Below are positions 1-8,064 of a stretch of 11,463 nucleotides of DNA, piece after piece; the stretch's first letter is position 1, and the number at the start of each line of letters is the position of its first letter. The notes below the pieces were generated by a model. That model had not been told where the DNA came from. It did not search any database and worked only from the letters and a program-made list of their open reading frames with translations. The stretch is from Betaproteobacteria bacterium (lineage in GTDB: Bacteria > Pseudomonadota > Gammaproteobacteria > Burkholderiales > Rhodocyclaceae), in assembly GCA_028065725.1 (NCBI GenBank), contig JAPTVL010000395.1, positions 1-11,463 of the forward strand, written 5' to 3'. Made by a program: the position numbers and the translations under genes.

Positions 1-116
1 CGACGAAATTCAAGCCTGACGCCCCGCGCAGCTCGTTTGCCATGGCTCAGTCGCCGATCGGCATGTGGCTCAAATCGGCATCGGCGCCAACATGCAACCA
101 CACCCAACGCCCTCCA
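1..116. other. Intergenic stretch downstream of the peptidase gene
   Basis: No gene can be supported here. The stretch follows the stop codon of the minus-strand peptidase gene and contains the palindrome GCCGATCGGC (53-62), plus two more ATCGGC copies at 74-79 and 80-85. CGCCGAT (52-58) can pair with ATCGGCG (80-86). This could form an RNA hairpin after the operon, but no U-run follows on the minus strand, so a factor-independent terminator is not supported. A minus-strand ATG at 43 opens a frame that runs off the window after 14 codons, too short to judge. Confidence 0.4.
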
Positions 117-830
117 CTAGAGGCCCTCAACGGCCACCCCATGTTCCGCGAGCCAAGCCTTGCGCTGGTCATAGTCTGGCATCGCGCGCTCCACTCGCAG
201 CCAGAACGCCGGGGTGTGGTGGGGCTCGTGCAAATGCGCCATCTCGTGCACGACCACGTACTCGGCGATCCTCGCTGGCAGCAGGATCGCCTTCCAGTGG
301 AAGTACAACCAGTCGCCTTTGCCGCAGGAGCCCCAGCGGTACCCGAGGTCTTGCACCTTGATGCCAGCGGGGTCGACCTCCATCCTGCTCTGGTATTCGG
401 CCACCCGGCCGCTTAGCCAGGCGGCTGCGCGGTCGCAGTACCAACGCGTGAAATGCTCTCGCGCGCTGGGCAAGGCATCCTGGCGCAGACAGAATCGCCC
501 GGCAGCCAGCTTGAGCGGCGCGTCCTGGGCCTCGACCAGCTTCAGCCGATGGCTGCGGCCCAGATAAAGAAAACCCTCGCCGCCGACGAACTCCTTGCGC
601 GGAACGCGACGCCGCAGCGCGTCCTTCTCAGCGAGCTTGGTGTAGACCCAGAAGCGCTTCTCGTGGACGAAGGCGCGCAGGCGGATTTCGTCGATTCCAG
701 GCGGAGCACAGAGCACCAGCGATCCGTCCCGCTCGACCGTGATCTCCATCGTCTTGCGCCGCGGGCTGAGCCGCAGCGCGAACTGCAGGTCGTCGACCTG
801 AAGGCTGCGGGGACTTACTGGCACGACCAT
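117..830 (-). CDS. YgjP-type (DUF45/M48-like) zinc metallopeptidase, 237 aa
   Basis: A putative cytoplasmic zinc-dependent hydrolase of the YgjP/WLM/SprT-like group. The sequence shows the family signature YRWGSC, followed by the active-site helix HEMAH (His195, Glu196, His199) and a third predicted zinc ligand, His205, in HEPHHTPAFW. The N-terminal half (about 1-130) carries the beta-rich region usual for YgjP proteins, and the length of 237 aa is normal for the family. No signal peptide or membrane segment is seen. It starts at an ATG only 4 bases after the hsdR stop, so it is almost certainly the last gene of the Type I R-M operon. Genes of this family are often found downstream of hsdR in bacteria, but its substrate and its role in restriction are unknown. 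Proteolytic control of the restriction complex is a possible but unproven role. The family assignment is strong; the biological function is not known. Confidence 0.88.
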   Translation of the reverse strand: MVVPVSPRSLQVDDLQFALRLSPRRKTMEITVERDGSLVLCAPPGIDEIRLRAFVHEKRFWVYTKLAEKDALRRRVPRKEFVGGEGFLYLGRSHRLKLVEAQDAPLKLAAGRFCLRQDALPSAREHFTRWYCDRAAAWLSGRVAEYQSRMEVDPAGIKVQDLGYRWGSCGKGDWLYFHWKAILLPARIAEYVVVHEMAHLHEPHHTPAFWLRVERAMPDYDQRKAWLAEHGVAVEGL

Positions 831-834
831 CGAT

Positions 835-3800
835 TCACACCCGAACGAGCTTGTCGTGGCTGGCGCGCGCTTGCTCCATCAGCCGGTCCGCCAGGATGCC
901 GGCCTTGTCCGAGTCGACGAGCGGCGGACGCAGGCGCATTAGATGCTCGAACAGTTGCCCGTTCAGGTTGTCCTGGTCGGCGCGCTTGCTCGGCATCCAG
1001 ATATTGCGATTGCCCTGCAATTCCTGAACCAGCAAGTCCACCAACTCGACGGTCACATCCCTCAGGCGCAAGAGTTCTGCCGGCGACGGTGCCTGCCCTG
1101 GTTCAACCACGTCCAACACCGTGCGCAAGAAGGGGGCGCAGTGTTCGGGAAGCCCTCCGGATGCATCCTCGGCGCCGATCTGGCCGGTCTTGAGTTCATC
1201 GATGATCGTCTGCAACTGCGCGATCACCTCGTCCCACTGCTCGCCCAGGGTCTTCAGGATGTCACTCAGCCGCTCCGACAGCTTGCGATACAGAACAGGG
1301 TCTTCGTCGGTGTGCTTGCGGATATGCGTGCGAATCGCGTGCTCCATCTCGGAGGCCTTGGCGCGGTCATTGGCGGCACGGCCCAGGTGGGCGTCGAACT
1401 CGGCATCGAGCAATTGGATCGGGGGAACCTTCGGGTCGATGCCCAACGAGATCACATGGTCGTCGATCAGCCGGCGCACCTTGGCGCCGACATCCTTGCC
1501 CAGGATGGGGGTGTCTTTGTAGCGGTTGCGCGCGCGGGCGTAGATGTAGGCAAGGCGCTTGGCGTCGCCGGAATACGGCAAGCCTTCGGGCCGCGGCAGC
1601 ACGGTATCCAGCGAGCCCAGGAAGGCCTTGAGCTTGACCGTGAACTCGGCCCGCAACCGTTCACTGCCCAGCGCCTCGACGCAGGCCTCGGTGTCCTCCA
1701 GGGTTTCGATGCCGCGCTGGCGAAACAGATCCACGACGCGGAGATGCCGGTCGCGCAGCACGGGCACCTCATCCTTCAGACTGGCTAACGCCCCTTCCAC
1801 GTCTTCGTCGGCATAGGCGGCCAGCGCCTCCTTGAGGTGCTGCGCCACGCCGTAGTAGTCGACGACGATGCCGCAGCGCTTGCCGAAACCGGTGCGATTG
1901 ACACGTGCGATGGCTTGCAGGAGCTCGGCCTCGCGGATCAGCCGATCGAGATACATCACCCCCTCGATTGGCGCGTCGAAGCCCGTGAGCAGCATCGACT
2001 TCACCACCAGAAAGGCCAGAGGGTCGGTCTTCGCCGGATCGTCGTGGAACAGCGGTTTCTTGAAGCGTTTGATTAACTGCTCGTGCGCAGCGCCGTCGGT
2101 CCAGGCCTTCCAGCCCGGATCGTCGTTGTTGCTGCCCGAGATGATCGGCGCGAACTCGATGCGCGCCAGGGTCTCGCGGTAGCGCCAGGCCTGCACCATG
2201 GCCTGCACCTTAGGCGGGCGCTGGCAGAGGGCTTCGTCGTCCAGGGCCTTGTCTTGCGCGCTCAGGGCTGCGCTGTCTGCCAGCAGCTCGTCGCGGGCGT
2301 GACGCAAGGCCTCGAAGTAGCGGATCGCCGCCAGGCGGCTGTAGGCCACAACCTGCGCCTTGTAGCCGTTGGGCAGGATGTTGGTGACATAGTGCCGGAT
2401 GATGTCACGCGCCTTGTCGGTGATCATCGCCGGGGCGTCGAAAATGTGGCCCTTGGTCGCGTACTTCTGCTTGATCGCCTCCAGTTCCTCCGGCGTGTGC
2501 TGGCGGAACAGGTCCTCGAACAGCTCATCCAGGCTGGCGCCGTCCTTGATCGCGCCGTTGGCGGTACGGCCCTCGTAGAGCACCGGCACGGTCGCGCCGT
2601 CGGCCTCGGCTTCCTTGATCGTGTAGCGGTCGATGAACTCACCGAAAATCTCGTGGGTACGCTTTTTCTCCCCCATGATGATCGGGGTGCCGGTAAACCC
2701 AATGCGGGCGCAGTTCGGTAAACCGGCGTGCAGGTTGGCGTGTAAGTCGCCAGCCTGGGTGCGGTGCGCCTCGTCGACCAGCACGAGAATGGTGTCATCC
2801 TCGTTCAGCACCTCGAAGGCCTCGCCGACCTTGTAGTCGGCCCTCGGTTCTTCGACCCGTGGCAGATCATCTGCCCTCAGTGGCGCATCGCCCGCGGCGT
2901 CGGTGTCGCGGTACTTCTGGATGGTCGCGAAGATCAGCCCCGGCCCCTTCTGGCGGGCCAAGGCTTTCACGCCCGAGGTGCTGCTGGCCACTTCGACCGC
3001 CTCGCCGGTGAGCGTGGCGGTGACCGAAAGCTGGTGCTGCAAGTCCTTGCGATCGGTCACGACGATGACCTTGAAGCGCCGCAGCTGGGTGTCCGCGCGC
3101 ATCTTGCGCACGAGGAACACCATCGTCAGGCTCTTGCCCGAGCCCTGGGTGTGCCAGATGATGCCGCCGCGCCGGTCATACTCACCGTCCTGCAGGCGGG
3201 TCTTCCCGGACTTTAGCCGCGCGACGGCGCGGTTCACCGCGCGGTACTGCTGGTAACGGCACACTGACTTGATGGTCTGGCCACCCACCTGCATGAACAG
3301 CAGGAAGTTCTTCACCACATCCAGCAAATGCGCTGGCGCCAGCAGGCCGGCAATCAGCCGCTCTTGCTCCGACAGGCTCGCCTTGCCCAGCCCCGCCGCC
3401 ACCTCGATCTCGCTGCCGGCGCCTTCGGGCCCGACCACCGTCTTCCACTGCGCATAGTGCTCGAAGGCCGCGCCCACGCAGCCGACTCGCGCCTCGTCGA
3501 AGCTGGTGGCCACCAGCAGCTGGTTGGTCGCGAACAAGGGCTCATTGCCCTCGTTGTCGTCGACCTCGAAAGCTGCTTTGCGCTGGTTGCTGTAGCGGCG
3601 CAGCTGGTCCACGGCGCCGGCCAGCGGCTCGGGGATGGCTGGGCTCTTGCACTCCACCACGACCAGCGGGATGCCGTTCACCAAGAGCACCAGGTCGGGC
3701 ACGATGAAGGCCTTGGCGCTGTTGTACCCAGGTGGGCAGTCGACGCGGTACTGGTTGACCACCGAGAATCGGTTGTTGGCCGGCGTTTCCCAGTCTATGT

Positions 3801-4152
3801 AGCGGATGGTCTGGCCACGCCCGCCATCCCAGCCCGGTAGGCCCTCGACGGTCAGCCCCTTGATCAGCAGCTCGGTGGCCTTCTGGTTGGCCTCCATCAG
3901 CTTGTGCGTGCCGAGCCGGGTGATGGCGGCCACGGCCTCCGACAGGCGTGCGTCGTCCAGCCAGGGCCGGCCGTCGGGGCCCGGGTTCAAGACGCGCAGT
4001 TGTGCGCGCAGCACGCTTTCCTGGATGACTTCGGCGAAACTGGCGCGGCCGGTGACGGTCGGGGCGTCGAGGCTGCCTTCGAGATGGACCCACCCCAGGC
4101 CCTGCAGCTGGGCGACAAAGGGTTTTTCGACATCTTCGAGTTCCCAACCCAT
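835..4152 (-). CDS. hsdR: Type I restriction enzyme R subunit (endonuclease and translocase)
   Basis: The motor and nuclease subunit of a Type I R-M complex: it translocates DNA using ATP and cuts at a distance from unmodified sites. The N-terminal PD-(D/E)xK nuclease is seen as Asp153 in PDLVLLV with Glu167 and Lys169 in VVVECKS. The SF2 helicase core follows: Walker A GSGKS (337-341), motif Ia VVTDRKDL, motif II DEAH (460-463), motif III TGTP (487-490), motif V TGFDAP and motif VI QAIARVNR (746-753). About 1105 aa is the usual family length and no frameshift is seen. I chose the ATG at 4152 because it shares its A with the hsdS stop (TGATG) and has AAGGAG 8 bases upstream. A GTG at 4161 is also in frame, but it overlaps that ribosome site. 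Expression is probably coupled to hsdS by re-initiation. All key catalytic residues are present, so it should be active. Confidence 0.97.
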   Translation of the reverse strand: MGWELEDVEKPFVAQLQGLGWVHLEGSLDAPTVTGRASFAEVIQESVLRAQLRVLNPGPDGRPWLDDARLSEAVAAITRLGTHKLMEANQKATELLIKGLTVEGLPGWDGGRGQTIRYIDWETPANNRFSVVNQYRVDCPPGYNSAKAFIVPDLVLLVNGIPLVVVECKSPAIPEPLAGAVDQLRRYSNQRKAAFEVDDNEGNEPLFATNQLLVATSFDEARVGCVGAAFEHYAQWKTVVGPEGAGSEIEVAAGLGKASLSEQERLIAGLLAPAHLLDVVKNFLLFMQVGGQTIKSVCRYQQYRAVNRAVARLKSGKTRLQDGEYDRRGGIIWHTQGSGKSLTMVFLVRKMRADTQLRRFKVIVVTDRKDLQHQLSVTATLTGEAVEVASSTSGVKALARQKGPGLIFATIQKYRDTDAAGDAPLRADDLPRVEEPRADYKVGEAFEVLNEDDTILVLVDEAHRTQAGDLHANLHAGLPNCARIGFTGTPIIMGEKKRTHEIFGEFIDRYTIKEAEADGATVPVLYEGRTANGAIKDGASLDELFEDLFRQHTPEELEAIKQKYATKGHIFDAPAMITDKARDIIRHYVTNILPNGYKAQVVAYSRLAAIRYFEALRHARDELLADSAALSAQDKALDDEALCQRPPKVQAMVQAWRYRETLARIEFAPIISGSNNDDPGWKAWTDGAAHEQLIKRFKKPLFHDDPAKTDPLAFLVVKSMLLTGFDAPIEGVMYLDRLIREAELLQAIARVNRTGFGKRCGIVVDYYGVAQHLKEALAAYADEDVEGALASLKDEVPVLRDRHLRVVDLFRQRGIETLEDTEACVEALGSERLRAEFTVKLKAFLGSLDTVLPRPEGLPYSGDAKRLAYIYARARNRYKDTPILGKDVGAKVRRLIDDHVISLGIDPKVPPIQLLDAEFDAHLGRAANDRAKASEMEHAIRTHIRKHTDEDPVLYRKLSERLSDILKTLGEQWDEVIAQLQTIIDELKTGQIGAEDASGGLPEHCAPFLRTVLDVVEPGQAPSPAELLRLRDVTVELVDLLVQELQGNRNIWMPSKRADQDNLNGQLFEHLMRLRPPLVDSDKAGILADRLMEQARASHDKLVRV

Positions 4153-5429
4153 CAGGCGCACTCCTTCTCGCGTTCGGTGTCCGCCAGTAGGGGCGTGACG
4201 CGGACGCGGCCGGTGATGAGGTCGTCCATGAGGCCAGACTTGCCGTCGACCAGCTTCTTCAGTTCCGCCTCTTCTTGAACCAATAGTTGGTTCGTGGCAT
4301 GCACCGTGCGCAATACTTCATCTTGCTCGCAGGGCGACGGCCAAGGGAACGACAGACCCATCAGCACTGCGCTATTGGCAACATCTCTTCCCGCTGAGTT
4401 CACCGTAGTCCTGAGCTGCCTCCGAACCAGGACCGAGCTGGACAAGAGCAGCTGAAGAAACTGCGGCCGAGCCTTGGCAGAATCGCAAGAGATTCGCATG
4501 AAGTTGGACGACATGATCCAGCCTCGCTCGCTCTCCGAAACAACGACGGATCTGCCGACATCGGCCACTCGTGAAAAGACAACATCGCCCGGAATCAACT
4601 CGAATTCGGCCAAGCGCGCAGCGGTTACCTCATCGACATACAGCAGTTCAGAAGCGACAAATGCCGCTTCACCCAACGAACCGATCGTAACGACTGGCCT
4701 CCCGCTCTCTCTCCAATGCTCTCCCTTGAGCGATGAACCGAACGGTCCAGTCCGGATGACGGAACGATCCTTGGGCGTCACGCCAGCCAAACCACTCACG
4801 TCCCAGTCCTTCGGAATCCACCCCAGCGGCGACTCCTTGTAGAGATGCGGCGCCTCGGCTTGAGGCGGGCGCAGCTCGCCGTTGGCGTCGATGCCGCGCG
4901 TTAGCAGGTCGTACAGCAGGCCCTGCTTGACGGCCTTGAGTTTGGCGATGATCGCCTCGGTTTCGTGGATGGCGGTGTCGAGGGTGTCCAGAATTGCAGC
5001 AATCAGCCGCTGCTCTGTTGAACTTGGACAGAAGGCTCGAATTGCTTCGAGCAGGGCTCGGTCCACATGCGGAATACCTGTGCCATGGGTCTGGCTCTTG
5101 AGATAGATCTCTGCCTGCTTGGCGACATGAAAGAAATACGTGGAATTGAATACCTTGCTCGGCGAGATCTTTGCCATCGTCGATGCGACCAAGCCAGCCT
5201 TCGCTCTAAAGAATTCTCCTGCGTTTGATCCATCCCAAAGCAGAATCGTGTCGCCATCGCTGGCACGCACCGCATCCGATCCAGCTTTTACGAGCTCGAC
5301 GCTCGCCCGCCCGCGCAGGTGTTCCGGATTCAGGTAAGGCTCTGCTTCCGGTCCAGAGTAACCAGTCGCGCGAGGCGCCTTGCCCTTCTGCACAGCGATG
5401 TGGTCACCGAGGGTCACGAACTCAGACAT
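4152..5429 (-). CDS. hsdS: Type I R-M specificity subunit S, 425 aa
   Basis: The DNA-recognition subunit that sets the bipartite target of both the methyltransferase and the restriction complex. It has the usual two-half layout: target recognition domain 1 (about 1-135), a helical conserved spacer (about 136-190, containing [13 protein letters not shown]), target recognition domain 2 (about 200-367, containing [14 protein letters not shown]), and a second helical spacer (about 368-411, containing [13 protein letters not shown]). The two spacers are visibly related, giving the internal pseudo-symmetry expected of HsdS. The start ATG lies inside the end of hsdM (8-base overlap, ATGTCTGA), with AAGGGG about 7 bases upstream. 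The recognition domains, mainly about 4260-4800 and 5000-5330, look less GC-rich than hsdM and hsdR, consistent with the domain exchange common in this family. The target sequence cannot be predicted from sight. The gene appears intact. Confidence 0.95.
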   Translation of the reverse strand: MSEFVTLGDHIAVQKGKAPRATGYSGPEAEPYLNPEHLRGRASVELVKAGSDAVRASDGDTILLWDGSNAGEFFRAKAGLVASTMAKISPSKVFNSTYFFHVAKQAEIYLKSQTHGTGIPHVDRALLEAIRAFCPSSTEQRLIAAILDTLDTAIHETEAIIAKLKAVKQGLLYDLLTRGIDANGELRPPQAEAPHLYKESPLGWIPKDWDVSGLAGVTPKDRSVIRTGPFGSSLKGEHWRESGRPVVTIGSLGEAAFVASELLYVDEVTAARLAEFELIPGDVVFSRVADVGRSVVVSESERGWIMSSNFMRISCDSAKARPQFLQLLLSSSVLVRRQLRTTVNSAGRDVANSAVLMGLSFPWPSPCEQDEVLRTVHATNQLLVQEEAELKKLVDGKSGLMDDLITGRVRVTPLLADTEREKECA

Positions 5430-7920
5430 ACCCCAGCCCCTTCAAGAACCCCTGCAGCGCCTGCATCGCCGCATCGCGCCTGCCCTCGATCTCGGTCAGG
5501 GTCACGCGGTACTTGTCCCACCAATTCTCGAACGCCGCTACGATCTCCTTGCGCTGCGCGGCGATGTCGCGCTCGATGATGGCGCGCATATCGTCGTGCA
5601 GGATGGTCAGCAGCAGCTCGGCGGCCTGCTCGGGTGACAGCCCGTTGACGGCGGCGTTGATGTATTGCCTGAAGCTGTCGTGCTTGGCCTTGAGCTGCTT
5701 CCTGACGGCGGCGAGATCCTTCTTCCAGGCCTTGATCTGCGCCTCGTCGACCACGCTCTCGTCGTCGGAACCCTCCTCTACCGGCTCGGCTGCCTCACCG
5801 TCTTCGCTTTCAGCATCCTTCGGGCTGGCGGCCTTGATCTGGCTGTCGAGCTCAGCCTTCCTTGCCTCAAGGTCGTTGATGGCGTCGACAAAGTCGCTCA
5901 TCAGGAACTTGACCAGCTTGTGCTCCAGCGGGCTCTCCTTGCTGGCCTTGTCGTCCAGCGCGGTGACGATGCTGGTGCGCCACGCGTCAGCCATGCCTTT
6001 GGCGCCGCGCGCCATCAGGGTCAGGACATCGTACTTAGACTGGTACCAAAAGCCGGCGACGATACCGCGCACCTGGAAGGGGTTGAGCATGCCGATGGCG
6101 TCGAGCGATGCGCTGAAACTCTCCAGGAGCTCGCCGCGCAAGGCCACCAGGCTGGCGGCGTTGTCCTTCTGCCCGGAAAGCTCGCTGATGCGCGTGCCAT
6201 GCTGCCGCCACCATTTCTCGAAGGCCTCGCGGATCGCGGCTTCCTTGGCGACCAGCCCGGCGTTGCCCTCGATCGCGGGCTTGAGGTCCTGGCGCTTCAT
6301 CAAGCTGGCATTGAACTCCAGGTACTTTGCATCACGCTCGACGAGCAGGTCCAGAGGATTCAGACCATGCGCGGCGAACAGCGCGGCCTTCGCGTCCACT
6401 TCGGCCTTCGGAACTCCGCCCACCAGGTGGGCGCGCACATCGTGTGGCTCGGGCGGCGGGGCGTTGTCGGCGTAGCGCCGAATGTTGAGGTTGTAGTCGT
6501 TGTCCCTCAGCGTCGCATTGTCGACGATGGCCGAGAGCCCGGGCACGGCCTGGAAGGCGTCGAAGGTGGTGACGATCTTCTCGATGTGCTCGGGCAGCAG
6601 ATGGTTCTGCGCCCGGCCCTCGAAGAACTCGTGGTCGGCGTTGATGAACAGCACCTTGCCCTGGCGCTGGGGCGGCTTGCCGCTGACCCGATTGGCCCCG
6701 ATCAGGACCTGTTGGCGCAGCACCAGGATGCAGGCCGGGATGCCGGTGCCGTAGAACAGATTGGGGGCGACGCCGATCACGGCTTCGAGCAGGTCGGCGT
6801 CGATGAGCCCGGCGCGGATGGTGCGCTCGTCGCCGCCGCGGAACAGTACCCCGTGCGGCATCACGGTGGCCACCATGCCGCCGTCGCGGGTGACGGCGAG
6901 CATGTGCTGCAGGAACATCAAGTCGGCCTTCTTGGCGCCCAGCGGCACCTGGCCGTAGCGGAAGCGCTCGGGGAACTTCGGCGCCCACGCCGGGCTGCCA
7001 TCGGCATTCTTCTCGGTGTTGCCCCAGTTGATCGAAAACGGCGGATTGGTGAGCACCCGGTCGAAGCGCATCAGCTCACCACCTTGGACATGCTGCGGCT
7101 CGGCCAGAGTGTCCTCGTTCTGCAGGTCCGCGGTGCTGATGCCGTGCAGCAGCATGTTCATCTTCGCAATCGACCATACCGTGCCGTTGAACTCCTGGCC
7201 GAACAGATTGGCCTTGCGGCCGTCGGCGCCATGCTCGTCGATGTACTCCTTGGCCGCGATCAGCATGCCGCCGGAGCCGCAGCAGGGGTCGTAGATGTCG
7301 TGTGCGAGCGTGGGCTTGATCAGCCGCACCATCATGCGCACGACGGAGCGCGGCGTGTAGAACTCGCCGCCCTTCTTGCCCGCTGAGTCGGCGAACTCAC
7401 CGATCAGGTACTCGTATGCGGCGCCCAGCAGGTCCGGGAACTCGAAGTCCTCGTCGCGCAGGCGGTAGGTGCCGAAGTGCGTGATCAGCTGGCGCAGCTT
7501 GATGTCCGGGATCTTGCTCTGTCCGACCTTGCGGGTGAAGTCGATGTGCTCCAGCACATCGCTCAGGCTGACGTTGGTCGCCTCGATCCCAGTCAGAGCC
7601 TTGTTGAGATAGTCGCCGACGTTCTGATGCGCTTCATTGACCAGGTATTCGTACTGGCTGTGCGGAGGAACCCAGAACGAGCCTTCGACCCGATACCACC
7701 TCGGGTTCGCTGCTGAGACGATGGCCTCCACCTCGCTCTTGCCACCAGCTATCTCGAGCGCCATCACCTCCTCGCGACGCTGAGCGAACACGTCGGAGCA
7801 GCGCTTCAGGAACAGCATTCCAAAGATGTATTCCTTGAACTCTGAGGCGTCCATCTTGCCTCGGAGGATGTCGGCGGCTTTGAAGAGGTGGCGTTCCAAC
7901 TGTGGGAGTGTCAGAGGCAT
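5422..7920 (-). CDS. hsdM: Type I R-M methyltransferase subunit M, 832 aa
   Basis: The modification subunit; with HsdS it transfers a methyl group from S-adenosylmethionine to N6 of adenine in the target. The N-terminal helical HsdM domain is recognisable from [19 protein letters not shown] (about 11-29) and [11 protein letters not shown]. The N6-methyltransferase core carries the SAM-binding motif [10 protein letters not shown] (from Asp211) and the catalytic motif NPPF (292-295) in [12 protein letters not shown]. The protein is long for HsdM, which is often near 500 aa. The extra C-terminal part (about 490-832) is mostly helical, with an acidic low-complexity stretch (about 699-721) between likely coiled-coil segments; extended M subunits like this are known. 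It is the first gene of the operon. No good Shine-Dalgarno sequence precedes the ATG, and a small 5-bp hairpin (7925-7939) sits where one would be expected. The start is supported by the family-typical N-terminus. Confidence 0.96.
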   Translation of the reverse strand: MPLTLPQLERHLFKAADILRGKMDASEFKEYIFGMLFLKRCSDVFAQRREEVMALEIAGGKSEVEAIVSAANPRWYRVEGSFWVPPHSQYEYLVNEAHQNVGDYLNKALTGIEATNVSLSDVLEHIDFTRKVGQSKIPDIKLRQLITHFGTYRLRDEDFEFPDLLGAAYEYLIGEFADSAGKKGGEFYTPRSVVRMMVRLIKPTLAHDIYDPCCGSGGMLIAAKEYIDEHGADGRKANLFGQEFNGTVWSIAKMNMLLHGISTADLQNEDTLAEPQHVQGGELMRFDRVLTNPPFSINWGNTEKNADGSPAWAPKFPERFRYGQVPLGAKKADLMFLQHMLAVTRDGGMVATVMPHGVLFRGGDERTIRAGLIDADLLEAVIGVAPNLFYGTGIPACILVLRQQVLIGANRVSGKPPQRQGKVLFINADHEFFEGRAQNHLLPEHIEKIVTTFDAFQAVPGLSAIVDNATLRDNDYNLNIRRYADNAPPPEPHDVRAHLVGGVPKAEVDAKAALFAAHGLNPLDLLVERDAKYLEFNASLMKRQDLKPAIEGNAGLVAKEAAIREAFEKWWRQHGTRISELSGQKDNAASLVALRGELLESFSASLDAIGMLNPFQVRGIVAGFWYQSKYDVLTLMARGAKGMADAWRTSIVTALDDKASKESPLEHKLVKFLMSDFVDAINDLEARKAELDSQIKAASPKDAESEDGEAAEPVEEGSDDESVVDEAQIKAWKKDLAAVRKQLKAKHDSFRQYINAAVNGLSPEQAAELLLTILHDDMRAIIERDIAAQRKEIVAAFENWWDKYRVTLTEIEGRRDAAMQALQGFLKGLGYV

Positions 7921-7924
7921 GGCG

Positions 7925-7939
7925 GGTTGCAGTTCAACC
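7925..7939 (-). promoter_or_regulatory. Small hairpin next to the hsdM start codon
   Basis: GGTTG and CAACC pair across a 5-base loop, ending about 4 bases before the hsdM ATG on the transcript. This is where a ribosome-binding site would normally lie, and no purine-rich site is seen nearby. A 5-bp stem is weak, so a role in limiting hsdM translation is only a guess. Confidence 0.25.
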
Positions 7940-8015
7940 GAGATGGCAGTGAAGCAGGAGAAGCATATTTCACCAGCCCCTGGAAGATTTCCGAGGCATT
8001 AATCCACGAGGTCAA

Positions 8016-8042
8016 TCGATATCGAAGAAATCATTTTGTAAA
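8016..8042 (-). promoter_or_regulatory. Possible hsdM promoter with a palindromic operator
   Basis: On the minus strand, TTTACA (8042-8037) resembles a sigma70 -35 box, and TATCGA (8021-8016) is a weak -10 candidate with a short 15-base spacer. The weak -10 overlaps the perfect palindrome TCGATATCGA (8016-8025), which could be a repressor site. The palindrome is directly visible; the promoter assignment is weak because the spacer and -10 are poor. Confidence 0.22.
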
Positions 8043-8064
8043 TCAATTAACCCTGTCGGCATGC

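Larger units (their letters stand above)
7921..8064. other. Divergent intergenic region between hsdM and the polymerase gene
   Basis: A region of about 144 bases, AT-richer than its surroundings, separates the hsdM start (minus strand) from the likely polymerase start (plus strand). The AT content is highest at about 7995-8050. A GTG-started frame at 7888 reads through it in phase with the polymerase, but it would overlap the hsdM start, and its codons in this stretch look unlike the rest of the gene. I treat the stretch as a shared regulatory region. It contains a 10-bp palindrome, a possible minus-strand promoter and a short hairpin next to the hsdM ATG. No strong consensus promoter for the polymerase was found. 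Confidence 0.6.

Noticed and set aside
1..43. Minus-strand ATG at 43 opening a frame that leaves the window
   Set aside because: Only 14 codons are visible, with no convincing ribosome site; it cannot be judged.
50..88. Intrinsic terminator after the peptidase gene
   Set aside because: Short palindromic stems are present, but no T-run follows on the relevant strand.
5665..7386. Long open frame (573 aa) antisense to hsdM
   Set aside because: It lies wholly inside the well-supported hsdM gene, is rich in Val, Gly, Leu and His as expected of GC-driven shadow frames, and has no recognisable motif.
7888..8064. GTG start of the polymerase frame at 7888
   Set aside because: It would begin inside hsdM and translate the AT-rich intergenic stretch, whose codons do not resemble the rest of the gene.
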